Part shown: in pieces, positions 33,960-42,028 of the stretch | Numbering within the stretch: the first letter of the stretch is position 1 | How the letters are laid out: each line of letters begins with the position of its first letter | NCBI GenBank assembly: GCA_963724135.1 | Contig: CAVRTA010000004.1 | Span: 62,001-126,000, forward strand | Source of the DNA: DATLGB01 sp963724135 | GTDB taxonomy: Bacteria > Actinomycetota > Thermoleophilia > Solirubrobacterales > Solirubrobacteraceae | DNA: 64,000 bases | Reading direction: 5' to 3' | Translations under genes and position numbers: made by a program | Notes under the pieces: generated by a model | Seen by the model: the letters and a program-made list of their open reading frames with translations, nothing else | Told to the model about the DNA's origin: nothing | The model's database searches: none

Positions 33960-34154
33960 CTATGCCTCCGTGCGGACCGGGACCGGCGCCAGCTCCGCAG
34001 GCTCGTCGTCGCCGCCACCGCCGGTGATGGCGTCCTTGAACGACCGCATGCCGGCGCCGAGCGAGCGCCCGGCGTCCGGGAGCTTCTTGGGGCCGAGGAT
34101 GACGAGGGCGATGACGAGGACGATGATCATCTCGGGGATTCCGATGTTCGGCAT
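33960..34154 (-). CDS. tatA: TatA/TatE twin-arginine translocase subunit, copy B
   Basis: 64 residues. The first 47 (MPNIGIPEMIIVLVIALVIL, GPKKLPDAGRSLGAGMRSFK, DAITGGG) are identical to copy A at 14071-14262; only the acidic tail differs (DDEPAELAPVPVRTEA). The DNA differs mostly at third codon positions, so the duplication is recent but not brand new. The start overlaps the stop of the ferritin-like gene (ATGA), and it is the last gene before the hairpin. It probably supplies Tat capacity for the exported ferritin-like proteins. Confidence 0.92.
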   Translation of the reverse strand: MPNIGIPEMIIVLVIALVILGPKKLPDAGRSLGAGMRSFKDAITGGGGDDEPAELAPVPVRTEA

Positions 34155-34840
34155 CAGGACCCCTTGATGAAGCCGGTGTCGCCGACGGCCTTGAGGATCT
34201 TCTTCATCCCCAGCGGGACGTCGAAAGCGCCGTCGGGCGTGATCGAGTTGTCGCCGTCGCCGTAGGGCGCCTTGTCGACGATCGTGGCGATGGCGGCGGC
34301 GTGGCGGGCCTCGACGGTCACGATCGTGGCCGCGGCGGTCAGCAGCGCCTTGCTCTTCAGGCGCGCGGCCTGTCCGAGGTAGGCGTGGACGCCGGTGTTC
34401 TCGAGCACGAACGCCGTGGCGATGAAGTCCTGCTGGTTCTTGTTGGTGCCCTTGAAGTCGAACTCGGGCTCCTTGACCGGCTTGCCGCCCAGCGACTTGA
34501 TGACCTTCTTGAGCGTCTTGACATGCGTCGTCTCGTGCGCCGCGACGATCCGGGCGAACGCCTTGGCGTCGCCGGAGAGGTTCTCCGCCCGCACGTAGAA
34601 CGCCGCCTCGAGGTACTCCAGCGTCAGCGCGTAGTTGAGGATCTCGAGGTCCTGCTTCTTGGAGGGCCTCGCATTCGCCAGCTCGGGCAGCATGCCCATG
34701 AACGCGCCCGAGGTGAGCACGGCGCCGCCGCCGACGGCGGCCTTGCGGAAGAACGCCGAGCGGGTGTCGCCGGCGACGTGATCCTCGGCGTCGCGGATCG
34801 CGCCGTCGACGTCGAGGGTCTCGATGGGGGGCAGTGACAT
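34154..34840 (-). CDS. Exported ferritin-like domain protein (intact parent of the 14262 remnant)
   Basis: 228 residues from ATG 34840, which has a good ribosome-binding site (aaggag, 9 nt upstream). The N-terminus MSLPPIETLDVDGAIRDAED, HVAGDTRSAFFRKAAVGGGA is a Tat-like signal with one Arg-Lys. Helices carry NYALTLEYLEAAFYVRAEN, AAHETTHVKTLKKVIKSLG and VTVEARHAAAIATIVD, the Glu/His ligands of Ferritin_2. The C-terminal extension ends VGDTGFIKGS. It is nearly identical at both ends to the 44-codon remnant at 14262-14396. Confidence 0.87.
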   Translation of the reverse strand: MSLPPIETLDVDGAIRDAEDHVAGDTRSAFFRKAAVGGGAVLTSGAFMGMLPELANARPSKKQDLEILNYALTLEYLEAAFYVRAENLSGDAKAFARIVAAHETTHVKTLKKVIKSLGGKPVKEPEFDFKGTNKNQQDFIATAFVLENTGVHAYLGQAARLKSKALLTAAATIVTVEARHAAAIATIVDKAPYGDGDNSITPDGAFDVPLGMKKILKAVGDTGFIKGS

Positions 34841-34846
34841 CAGTCT

Positions 34847-34930
34847 CACTCCTTGGGTGGGATGCGTGGGGCGCGACCCGCCCGAGTACTGGGGTGGATC
34901 GTGGGGTTCTGCGGCCCGGCCCGTCCCGAC
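34847..34930 (-). pseudogene. Decayed cupredoxin remnant
   Basis: On the minus strand a short stretch (cacgatccaccccagtac, around 34887-34903) and the trailing aaggagtg match the end of the cupredoxin gene at 14403-14450, where cacgatccacccc encodes the copper-ligand segment TIHP. No open frame remains upstream. Its position relative to the ferritin-like gene is the same as in cluster A, which supports a block duplication followed by loss here. Confidence 0.4.
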
Positions 34931-35050
34931 AGATCACTTTCGAGCGCGCCGATGTCAGGCATCGGACCACGACCTGATCCAGGTCGGAGGGCCGCCGCGC
35001 AATGAGCTCAGTCCGGGCATCCGTCCGGCGTACTGGCTTAAGGAGGATTC

Positions 35051-35782
35051 ATGGCAGATCAAACCGAGCGATCGCAAGAGCCGCAGAGCAGCGCGGTGGC
35101 CGAACTCCGCGACGATCCGGCGTCGCGCAAGCATTTTCTGAGGATGGCCGGGGCCGGCGCCGCCGGTGGCCTCGCGCTTCTCATCGCCGCCTGCGGCAGC
35201 GATGAGAAGACCGGCTCGAACGGTGGCGGGGTGTCCTCGTCGGCGGCGACGCCGGCGGCAACCGCCGACGTGAAGGGCGACCTCGCGATCGTCAACTACG
35301 CGCTGACGCTCGAGTACCTGGAGGCGGACTTCTACGCGCAGGTGATCGACAGCGGGCTGGTCAAGGACCGCAAGCTCGCCGACCTGGCCAAGGCGCTCGG
35401 GCAGCAGGAGCAGGAGCACGTCGACGCGCTCGCCGCGACGGCGAAGAAGCTCGGCACTCCCGCGGCCAAACCGACGACCAAGTTCGAGGACGTCCTTTCC
35501 GGCGGTCTCGAGACTGTCCTGAACACCGCTGCGACGGTCGAGAACCTCGGCGCTGCCGCGTATCTCGGCGCCGCCGGTCAGATCAAGGACAGGGAGATCC
35601 TCGCCGCGGCCCTGGCGATCCACTCGGTCGAGGCACGCCACGCAGCGGCGCTCAACCAGCTCGTCGGGCGGACCTTCGAGGGCGACGGCAAGCTCGAGGG
35701 CTCGCTGCCCAACGGGGCGTTCGCCAAGGGCCTGCCGATGGACGAGGTCCTCAAGCAGGTCAAGCCCTTCATCGCAGCCTGA
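35051..35782 (+). CDS. Ferritin-like domain lipoprotein
   Basis: 243 residues, with aaggagg 5 nt before the ATG. The N-terminus RKHFLRMAGAGAAGGLALLI, AACGSDEKTG combines a Tat-like segment with a lipobox (IAAC), so the protein is probably anchored to the outer face of the membrane through a lipid on Cys. A Ser/Ala linker precedes the ferritin-like domain: NYALTLEYLEADFYAQVIDS, LGQQEQEHVDALAATAKKLG and HSVEARHAAALNQLVG with conserved Glu/His. It is 6 bp before the next ferritin-like gene and divergent from cluster B, sharing the upstream region 34931-35050. Confidence 0.87.
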   Translation: MADQTERSQEPQSSAVAELRDDPASRKHFLRMAGAGAAGGLALLIAACGSDEKTGSNGGGVSSSAATPAATADVKGDLAIVNYALTLEYLEADFYAQVIDSGLVKDRKLADLAKALGQQEQEHVDALAATAKKLGTPAAKPTTKFEDVLSGGLETVLNTAATVENLGAAAYLGAAGQIKDREILAAALAIHSVEARHAAALNQLVGRTFEGDGKLEGSLPNGAFAKGLPMDEVLKQVKPFIAA

Positions 35783-35788
35783 ACGGAG

Positions 35789-36436
35789 ATGTCAAACATG
35801 AGAAACCCACACCTGGCCGCGCCTGAGCTCGCGGCCATCGAGATCCGCGGCATGAGCCGTTCGGCCTTCCTCGCCCGCAGCGCCCTGGCCGCGGGAGCGG
35901 TCTACGGCGTCGGCGCGGTGTCGCCGTTCGTCACCGGCTCGCTCGCACAGAGCGGAGGCGGCGACGTCGAGATCCTCAACTTCGCGTTGACGCTCGAGTA
36001 CCTGGAGGCCGCGTACTACACGCAGGGGCTCAAGGACACGAGCGGACTCAGCGGCGACATCAAGAAGCTCGCCACCGAGATCCGCGACAACGAGACCGAG
36101 CACGTGGACGCGCTCACGGCGGCGATCAAGGGCGCGGGCGGCAAGCCCGTCAGCGCTCCGGGCGTCGACTTCGGGGGCGCGTTCGCCTCCGAGAAGAGCT
36201 TTCTCAAGCTCGCGCAGACGCTGGAGGACACCGGCGTGAGCGCCTACAACGGCGCCGGCCCCGCGATCCAGAGCACCGACGTACTCGGTGCCGCCGGGTC
36301 GATCGTGCAGGTGGAGGCCCGCCACGCCGGGCTCATCCGGCTTGCGCGGGGCGAGACGCCCGCTCCGGACTCGTTCGACAGGGCTCTGACCACCGACGAA
36401 GTCCTCGAAGCGGTCCAGCCCTTCGTCAAGGGCTAA
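35789..36436 (+). CDS. Exported ferritin-like domain protein
   Basis: 215 residues. The signal MSRSAFLARSALAAGAVYGV is Tat-like but has only single arginines. The domain has NFALTLEYLEAAYYTQGLKD, RDNETEHVDALTAAIKGAG and VQVEARHAGLIRLARG, with the metal-binding Glu and His residues kept. It is probably co-transcribed with the lipoprotein version just upstream, and a 10-bp hairpin closes the unit at 36492. It could act in the same complex or shell as its neighbour. Confidence 0.85.
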   Translation: MSNMRNPHLAAPELAAIEIRGMSRSAFLARSALAAGAVYGVGAVSPFVTGSLAQSGGGDVEILNFALTLEYLEAAYYTQGLKDTSGLSGDIKKLATEIRDNETEHVDALTAAIKGAGGKPVSAPGVDFGGAFASEKSFLKLAQTLEDTGVSAYNGAGPAIQSTDVLGAAGSIVQVEARHAGLIRLARGETPAPDSFDRALTTDEVLEAVQPFVKG

Positions 36437-36491
36437 CCGGTCGGTGGCGCCGGGGACCTTCCTCCTCGCCCCCGGCACAAGAGACGGATAC

Positions 36492-36515
36492 GAGGGCCCC
36501 GGCAACGGGGCCCTC
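36492..36515. terminator. Hairpin terminator with GCAA tetraloop
   Basis: A perfect 10-bp stem (gagggccccg / cggggccctc) with gcaa loop lies 55 bp past the ferritin-like gene. The remaining 36516-36753 shows no supported gene. Confidence 0.85.
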
Positions 36516-36753
36516 GCCGTCTGGGCGACACGAGGGCTGGGTCGACGTCACCGATCCGGCCTCGCCATGACCCTCTGGCTCGTCGCGTCCGCTCGCCCCT
36601 GGTCGGCGCAAGCGTCGAGAAGAAGAAAATGGCCTGTGACGATCCGGGTTATGGCGGGCCGGAAGGGCTGGACTTCAGCGTAGCCAATCCGTTGGCGGTG
36701 AACAGAGCTGGTCGGCGCCGTAACGCCGGCAGCACTTGCTTGTCTACCGGCTC

Positions 36754-37458
36754 ATGGACTTCTCAGACCTCAGCGCGCTGTTCATCAACTGCACCCTCAA
36801 GCGGTCGCCGGAGGTGTCGCACACCCAGGGTCTCGCCGGCCACGCCATCGAGATCATGGAGCGCCAGGGAGTGACGGTGGAAACGATCCGTGCGATCGAC
36901 CACGACATCGCCACCGGGGTGTGGCCCGACATGACCGAGCACGGGTGGCAGGTCGACGACTGGCCGGCGATCCACCAGAAGGTCATGGACGCCGACATCC
37001 TGGTGCTGCTCTCGCCGATCTGGCTCGGCGAGAAATCGTCGGTGTGCACCAGGGTCATCGAGCGCCTCTACGGCAACTCGCATCTGCTCAACGAGCACGG
37101 CCAGTACGCGTACTACGGGCGCGTGGGCGGCTGCATCATCACCGGAAACGAGGACGGCGCGAAGCACTGCTCGATGAACATCCTCTACTCGCTGCAGCAC
37201 CTCGGCTACTCGATCCCGCCGCAGGCCGACTCGGCGTGGCTGGGCGAGGCCGGCCCGGGGCCGAGCTACCTCGACCCCGGGTCGGGCGGGCCCGAGAACG
37301 ACTTCACTGCGCGCAACACGGCCTTCCTCACCTGGAACCTGATGCATCTGGCCCGCATGCTCAAGGACGCAGGCGGCTTCCCGGTGGGCGGCAACTCGCG
37401 CACCGAGTGGGACGCCGGCTGCCTCCCCGACAACGCCAACCCCGAACACCGGGCGTAG
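36754..37458 (+). CDS. Flavodoxin-fold NAD(P)H-dependent oxidoreductase
   Basis: 234 residues from ATG 36754; the upstream TTG at 36736 is less likely. LFINCTLKRSPEVSHTQGLA is the FMN phosphate-binding strand-loop of the NADPH-dependent FMN reductase/WrbA-like fold. DADILVLLSPIWLGEKSSVC is the second flavin loop and GGCIITGNEDGAKHCSMNIL the third. The remaining part carries TAFLTWNLMHLARMLKDAGG. It likely reduces quinones or flavins in the cytoplasm. It precedes the cation antiporter by 15 bp and may share its transcript. Confidence 0.8.
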   Translation: MDFSDLSALFINCTLKRSPEVSHTQGLAGHAIEIMERQGVTVETIRAIDHDIATGVWPDMTEHGWQVDDWPAIHQKVMDADILVLLSPIWLGEKSSVCTRVIERLYGNSHLLNEHGQYAYYGRVGGCIITGNEDGAKHCSMNILYSLQHLGYSIPPQADSAWLGEAGPGPSYLDPGSGGPENDFTARNTAFLTWNLMHLARMLKDAGGFPVGGNSRTEWDAGCLPDNANPEHRA

Positions 37459-37473
37459 GCGCGCGCCGCGCCG

Positions 37474-38673
37474 GTGGAGCTCGAGTTCACCAACCTGCTG
37501 ATCGTGTGCGCGGTGGCGTTCCTCGCGCCGCTCACGCTCGGCCTGGCGCCGCGCCTGCGGCTGCCGGCGGTGGTGCTCGAGATCGTCCTCGGCATCGTCG
37601 TCGGGCCCTCGGTGCTGGGCTGGGTGGAGGTGGACGAACCGGTCGCGGTGCTCTCGGTCGTCGGCCTGGCGTTCCTGCTGTTCCTCGCCGGCCTGGAGAT
37701 CGACTTCCACCGGCTGCGCGGGCGCGCGCTGCGCCTGGCGGCGACCGGCTTCGCGCTGTCCTTCGCGATCGCGCTCGGCGCCGGCGCCGCGCTCGCGGCC
37801 GCCGGCCTGGTCGACGACGCCGTGTTCGTCGCGATCGCCCTGAGCGCCACCTCGCTGGGCATCATCATCCCCGTCCTCAAGGACCGCGGCGAGGCGGGCA
37901 CGCCGTTCGGGCAGCTCGTGATCGCCGGCGCGACGATCGCCGACTTCGCGACCATCATCCTGCTGTCGCTGCTGTTCTCCCGCGACGCGCGCAGCGTCAC
38001 CGCGACGGTAATCCTGCTCGGCTCGCTCGCACTGGTGGTGGCGGCGGTGGGGCTCGCGATCGCCGGTGCCGAGCGGATCCAGCCGCTGCGCAGGACGCTG
38101 CGCCGCCTCCAGGACACCACCGCGCAGATCCGCGTGCGCGGCGCGCTCGTCCTTCTGGTCGGGCTGACCGCGCTGGCCTCCGAGCTCGGGCTCGAGATCA
38201 TCCTCGGCGCCTTTCTGGCGGGCGCCGTCGTGACGCTCGTCGACATGGATCGCGAGATGACGCACCCGCTGCTGCGCACCAAGCTCGAGGCCATCGGCTT
38301 CGGCGTCTTCATCCCCGTCTTCTTCGTCACCAGCGGCGTGCGCTACGACCTCGACGCGCTGCTGGATTCCTCGCAGGCGCTGGCGACCGTGCCGGTGTTC
38401 CTGGCCGCGCTGCTGCTCGTGCGCGGCCTACCGGCGCTGCTCTACCGCCCGCTCGTCGGCGCACGCGTCCTGCCGGCCGCGCTGCTGCAGGCGACGTCGC
38501 TGCCGTTCATCGTCGCCGCGACGGCGATCGGCCTCGAGCTCGGCGTCGTGGATCCGGCCGGCGCGGCGGCACTCATCGCCGCCGGCCTGCTGTCGGTCGT
38601 GCTGTTCCCGGCGCTCGCCGTGGGACGGCTCGCTCGTAACGCTGCGGGCGCCTCCGGGACGATGAACGCGTAA
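37474..38673 (+). CDS. Cation/proton antiporter (CPA2 family)
   Basis: 399 residues from a GTG, with about 12 TM helices. The family core includes VVLEIVLGIVVGPSVLGWVE, VVGLAFLLFLAGLEIDFHRL, VAIALSATSLGIIIPVLKDR and GATIADFATIILLSLLFSRD (the ion-site Asp). LGLEIILGAFLAGAVVTLVD and GFGVFIPVFFVTSGVRYDL close the second half. There are no TrkA-N or USP domains, so it is the short form. It exchanges Na+ or K+ for H+ at the membrane; the ion is not determined by the sequence. Confidence 0.88.
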   Translation: MELEFTNLLIVCAVAFLAPLTLGLAPRLRLPAVVLEIVLGIVVGPSVLGWVEVDEPVAVLSVVGLAFLLFLAGLEIDFHRLRGRALRLAATGFALSFAIALGAGAALAAAGLVDDAVFVAIALSATSLGIIIPVLKDRGEAGTPFGQLVIAGATIADFATIILLSLLFSRDARSVTATVILLGSLALVVAAVGLAIAGAERIQPLRRTLRRLQDTTAQIRVRGALVLLVGLTALASELGLEIILGAFLAGAVVTLVDMDREMTHPLLRTKLEAIGFGVFIPVFFVTSGVRYDLDALLDSSQALATVPVFLAALLLVRGLPALLYRPLVGARVLPAALLQATSLPFIVAATAIGLELGVVDPAGAAALIAAGLLSVVLFPALAVGRLARNAAGASGTMNA

Positions 38674-38691
38674 ACGAGCGGGGAGGGTCCC

Positions 38692-38979
38692 TTGTACGTA
38701 CGTGTCGTGCGCTTCACCGACGTGTCCACCGAGCGCCTCGAGCAGTTGCTCGCGCGCGCCGAGGGGTCCAGCGGGGCTCCGGAAGGTGTCAATGCAACCG
38801 GGCTGAAGGTGCTCGCCGATTCCGACCAGGGCACCGCCGTCGTCCTGCAGTACTTCGCGTCCCGCGAGGACATGGAGGAGGGCGGGAGAGTGTTCGCCGC
38901 GATGGATCCGGGCGAGACACCCGGAACGCGCGCGTCGGTCGACGCCTGCGAGGTCAAGTTCGAGCACTCGACGGACTGA
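38692..38979 (+). CDS. Small alpha/beta-barrel-like (ABM-type) protein
   Basis: 95 residues from TTG 38692, with ggagggt about 6 nt upstream. YVRVVRFTDVSTERLEQLLA, GLKVLADSDQGTAVVLQYFA and SREDMEEGGRVFAAMDPGET give the strand-helix-strand pattern of dimeric ferredoxin-like barrels, in which REDMxxG usually follows the third strand. There is no catalytic residue to name. It is a single gene, convergent with the Lcp-like gene. Confidence 0.6.
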   Translation: MYVRVVRFTDVSTERLEQLLARAEGSSGAPEGVNATGLKVLADSDQGTAVVLQYFASREDMEEGGRVFAAMDPGETPGTRASVDACEVKFEHSTD

Positions 38980-38988
38980 CCCCGTGCG

Positions 38989-40194
38989 TCAGGAGTAGTT
39001 GGGGTTGTTGCCGTCGGGGATCTCGATGTAGATCGGCTCCCCCTCGGAGAGGAACCACAGCATGCCCTGGCGCAGGATCTCGTCGAACGCCCAGTAGAGC
39101 TCCTTGGAGCCCGGCACGAGCAGGCCGGTCTCCTTGCCGCGCACGTACTGCGGCCAGGTGAGAGCGAGCATCTCGTCCTGGCCGCGGTGGCGCGGGATCC
39201 TTAGCCAGTCGGCGATCCGGTCGCCGAGCGTGTAGCGCGTCAGCGACTCCAGCACCGAACGGCTGACGAGGCCGCGGTCGCCTTCGGAGGCGAGGTCGAG
39301 CAGGATGTCGGCGAGCTCGATGCCCTCGGGGGTGGGAGCGAGCACCGGGTCGAGGATCTCGGGGGCCTGCGCGTTCGCTGCGTCCCAGGTGGCGGGGATG
39401 TACTCGTCCTTGACGCCGAGCATGTGCGCCGCGACCTGCCACGAGTGCAGGAAGGCGTCGGCCTCGGCCGCCGGGACCTTCACGCCCCACTGCTTCATCG
39501 ACCGCATCACCGACGTCGGGAGGCTGTGCCAGGTCACGAGGATGTCGCGCTGGCTGATCGGCTTGTCCTCGTCGGCGACGCCGTTCCAGCGCGGCGACTG
39601 CGGCAGGAGGTGCCGGACGCCGGCATGGGCCATGCGGGTCTTGACGGCTGTGACGGCCATCTCGCCGCGGGGCTCGTGAAAGGCTCCCAGCGACCCGATG
39701 TCATAGCCGAACTTCGCCGTGCGAGCGATGCGGCGCTTCATGTCGGCGCCGCCCTTGGAGTAGTAGACGGCGCGCGCCTCGTGCGGGATGACCGTGCTCA
39801 TCATGCCGCTGACGAAGCCGTAGGCGACGCCCAGATAGGTGCCACGCTTCTTGTTGAAGTCGACAGCCGCCTTGAGCGTGGGGACGTCGGCCCAGGCCGG
39901 AAGCCGGCGCGCGTCCTCGATGAACTCGCGCAGGTCGCCGGGCAGGCCGTCGGGGAGAGGCTGGCCGTTGTGGCTCCACGCTCGCAGCAGGGCGTTGACC
40001 GCCGCCACCTCACCGCGCTCGATGACCGCCGCGACGACGGCGTCGGCCTCGGCGTCGAACACCAGCCACGGCGGCGTGGTGCCGCCGATCCCCGCCACGG
40101 ACTGGGCGCCGGCCCACGACCACCCGGGCACGTACAGACTCGCCCCGAGCGCGGCTCCCGCGCCGATGAAACGCCGCCTGCTGATCTCGGTCAT
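38989..40194 (-). CDS. Tat-exported Lcp/MpaB-type haem oxygenase (DUF2236)
   Basis: 401 residues from ATG 40194, which overlaps the TetR stop by 4 bp. MTEISRRRFIGAGAALGASL is a canonical twin-arginine signal (SRRRFIG). The body has YSKGGADMKRRIARTAKFGY and, further on, VKTRMAHAGVRHLLPQSPRW. The R-x-x-HAxVR element is the haem-binding stretch of latex-clearing proteins, whose conserved His is the axial ligand. The length equals that of Lcp enzymes (about 400). Lcp cleaves poly(cis-1,4-isoprene) outside the cell with O2. Rubber as substrate is inference; other MpaB/DUF2236 members have unknown substrates. Confidence 0.82.
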   Translation of the reverse strand: MTEISRRRFIGAGAALGASLYVPGWSWAGAQSVAGIGGTTPPWLVFDAEADAVVAAVIERGEVAAVNALLRAWSHNGQPLPDGLPGDLREFIEDARRLPAWADVPTLKAAVDFNKKRGTYLGVAYGFVSGMMSTVIPHEARAVYYSKGGADMKRRIARTAKFGYDIGSLGAFHEPRGEMAVTAVKTRMAHAGVRHLLPQSPRWNGVADEDKPISQRDILVTWHSLPTSVMRSMKQWGVKVPAAEADAFLHSWQVAAHMLGVKDEYIPATWDAANAQAPEILDPVLAPTPEGIELADILLDLASEGDRGLVSRSVLESLTRYTLGDRIADWLRIPRHRGQDEMLALTWPQYVRGKETGLLVPGSKELYWAFDEILRQGMLWFLSEGEPIYIEIPDGNNPNYS

Positions 40195-40811
40195 GTCCGA
40201 ATCTCCTGCCTCTCGTGTCCCGTTCGCTCCAGCCGCGCCACCTGCTCGGCGAGCATGCGCTTCGCGGCCCTGCGGACGCGCGCCGGGGACTCCACGCCCG
40301 CGATCAGCCCGGTGCCCGCGATCAGCGTCACCAGATGCTCGGCCTCGTAGCGGGTGTCCAGCGTCGCGGGCAGCTCGCCGTCGGCGACGGCCTGGGCAAG
40401 CAACTCCCTCAGCAGCCGCTCGACGAAGCGCCTGCCACCGCGGAGCTCGTCGTTGAGGCGCTGCTCGCCCGCCGTCGATCGCCACGACGCCACCCACACC
40501 TGCCAGACGCGGCGGCGGTCGGCGTCGATCGGCAGCAGCGCGTCCACCGCACCCTCGAGGGCGACGAGCCCCCTCTGCTCGCCGATCGCGGCCACCACCC
40601 GGTCACGCGCGCGCAGGTTGTTCAGGCGCAGAACGGCAGCCAGCAGCTCCTGCTTGTCCTCGAAGTAGTGAGTGACGAAGCCCGTCGTCACGCCGGCCTC
40701 GGTTGCGATCCGGCGCATCGTCGCGCCCTGCACGCCCTCGGCGGCAACGACCCGCCACGCCGCCTCGACGACGCGCGTCCGCGCTTGCGGGTTGCGAACC
40801 TGTCTTCCCAT
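40191..40811 (-). CDS. TetR-family regulator of the Lcp-like gene
   Basis: 206 residues from ATG 40811. The N-terminal helix-turn-helix is RTRVVEAAWRVVAAEGVQGA, TMRRIATEAGVTTGFVTHYF and EDKQELLAAVL, typical TetR. The ligand domain has MRAYV-free helical sequence with ALDTRYEAEHLVTLIAGTGL-like spacing (actual TLDTRYEAEHLVTLIAGTGL). The gene is directly upstream of and overlaps the Lcp-like gene. A perfect 13-bp palindrome lies 3 bp before its start. TetR regulators of lcp are known in rubber-degrading actinobacteria. Confidence 0.9.
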   Translation of the reverse strand: MGRQVRNPQARTRVVEAAWRVVAAEGVQGATMRRIATEAGVTTGFVTHYFEDKQELLAAVLRLNNLRARDRVVAAIGEQRGLVALEGAVDALLPIDADRRRVWQVWVASWRSTAGEQRLNDELRGGRRFVERLLRELLAQAVADGELPATLDTRYEAEHLVTLIAGTGLIAGVESPARVRRAAKRMLAEQVARLERTGHERQEIRT

Positions 40812-40813
40812 GC

Positions 40814-40843
40814 CGTAACGCTTGTTACGAAACAAGCGTTACG
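40814..40843. promoter_or_regulatory. TetR operator palindrome
   Basis: A perfect inverted repeat has arms cgtaacgcttgtt and aacaagcgttacg (13 bp each) with spacer acga. It sits immediately upstream of the tetR start codon, so binding would block transcription of tetR and the overlapping Lcp-like gene. Its AT-richness stands out locally. Confidence 0.88.
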
Positions 40844-40848
40844 AAAGG

Positions 40849-41970
40849 CTACCAGAGGGTCTCGAGTTGTCCAGCGTGGACGTAGCGCGGGTCGGCGACG
40901 CGCTCGAGGTAGCGCGTGCGGGTGTCGGCGAAGCGGTGGATGCGCGCGTCGGGCCAGTAGCCGTTCCAGAACGGCTGGGCGAAGAAGCCGCCGGACCTCC
41001 AGTCGGCCACGATGAGCGCGAGCGAGCGGATGTCGAACTCCTCCACCAGCGCGAACATGCCGTCGAGCCACTCGACGCTCTTGCGGCCGCTGTCGGCGCC
41101 CACGTAGACGGGAGTCGACTCCCCGAGCATCAGCGGCAGACCCAGCCGGCGGGCCTGCTCGAGCAGCTCGCGCGTCCGCAGCTCGTAGCCCGCCCGGGCG
41201 GTCGCGCCTGACCGGCCACCGCAGCACGCATCGCCCCAGTAGGAGATGGCGAAGTAGTCCACGTAGTCGCGCCCGGGATAGAACGCCTTGATCGGCTGGG
41301 CCTCGAAGCCGCGGCCGCGTGCGGACTGCGCGTAGGCGGCCATGAACGGCTCGCTCGTCCCTGAGCGGTCGAAGGTGCCGGCCGCACCCTGCGCTCCGGA
41401 GTAGTCCGTCGTCCGCCAGAAGGCGCCCGCCGAGTGCCAGACGTACGCGGCGTTCGCCACGCCCCTGGCGCGGAGCCGGTCGACGACGTGGCGATAGGCG
41501 CGCACGTAGACCGGCGCCGGCCCGTACTGGCCGCCGAGGAGGTCGAACTCGTAGCCGATGCGCATGAACACGGTCGTGGGGAGCCTGTTCAGCCGGTCCG
41601 CGAGCACGTCGATCTGCCGGTCCAGCGCACCGGCCTCGACGACCGGGGCCCGGCTGACCTCTGGCGTGGAGACGGCACCGAAGCTGACCCCGAGGTTGAG
41701 CGTCGCGTCCGGGTGCGCGGCGAGATGACGCGCGAAGCGGTCGAGCTGAGCCCGCACCTCGCGCGGCGCCTCGAACAGGTTCAGGTACCACATGAGCCCG
41801 GCCGGCTCGAGCCCGGTGCCGGCGACGTAGTCGTCCATCGCCGCCTCGTCCTGCTGGCCGACGACGACAAGCGTCTGGCCCGGCGGGATCTGCGCCGGCT
41901 CCGCACTCGCCGGCGCGGCGGCGGCGAGGGCGGCGAGGGCGGCGAGCAGACACACGACCAGCAGGCGCAC
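40849..41970 (-). CDS. Secreted TIM-barrel glycoside-hydrolase-like protein
   Basis: 373 residues from GTG 41970 (VRLLVVCLLAALAALAAAAP, signal peptide); GTG 42021 is an alternative start. The barrel contains GLMWYLNLFEAPREVRAQLD, FMRIGYEFDLLGGQYGPAPV with a candidate acid/base Glu, WHSAGAFWRTTDY, FAISYWGDACCGG, and PLMLGESTPVYVGADSGRKS with a candidate nucleophile Glu. The YEF and LGES pair resembles GH26-like enzymes, but family membership is uncertain. It is divergent from the propeller gene at 42029 and ends just before the TetR palindrome. Confidence 0.6.
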   Translation of the reverse strand: MRLLVVCLLAALAALAAAAPASAEPAQIPPGQTLVVVGQQDEAAMDDYVAGTGLEPAGLMWYLNLFEAPREVRAQLDRFARHLAAHPDATLNLGVSFGAVSTPEVSRAPVVEAGALDRQIDVLADRLNRLPTTVFMRIGYEFDLLGGQYGPAPVYVRAYRHVVDRLRARGVANAAYVWHSAGAFWRTTDYSGAQGAAGTFDRSGTSEPFMAAYAQSARGRGFEAQPIKAFYPGRDYVDYFAISYWGDACCGGRSGATARAGYELRTRELLEQARRLGLPLMLGESTPVYVGADSGRKSVEWLDGMFALVEEFDIRSLALIVADWRSGGFFAQPFWNGYWPDARIHRFADTRTRYLERVADPRYVHAGQLETLW

Positions 41971-42028
41971 GAGGACTACAACGAACCGCCGGCCGGGAAC
42001 CTGCTGCTCCCGTAGGGTCACACAGACG

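Noticed and set aside
36763..38265. Long minus-strand ORF of ~500 codons opposite the antiporter
   Set aside because: Shadow frame of the oxidoreductase and antiporter genes; composition is typical of antisense GC-rich DNA.
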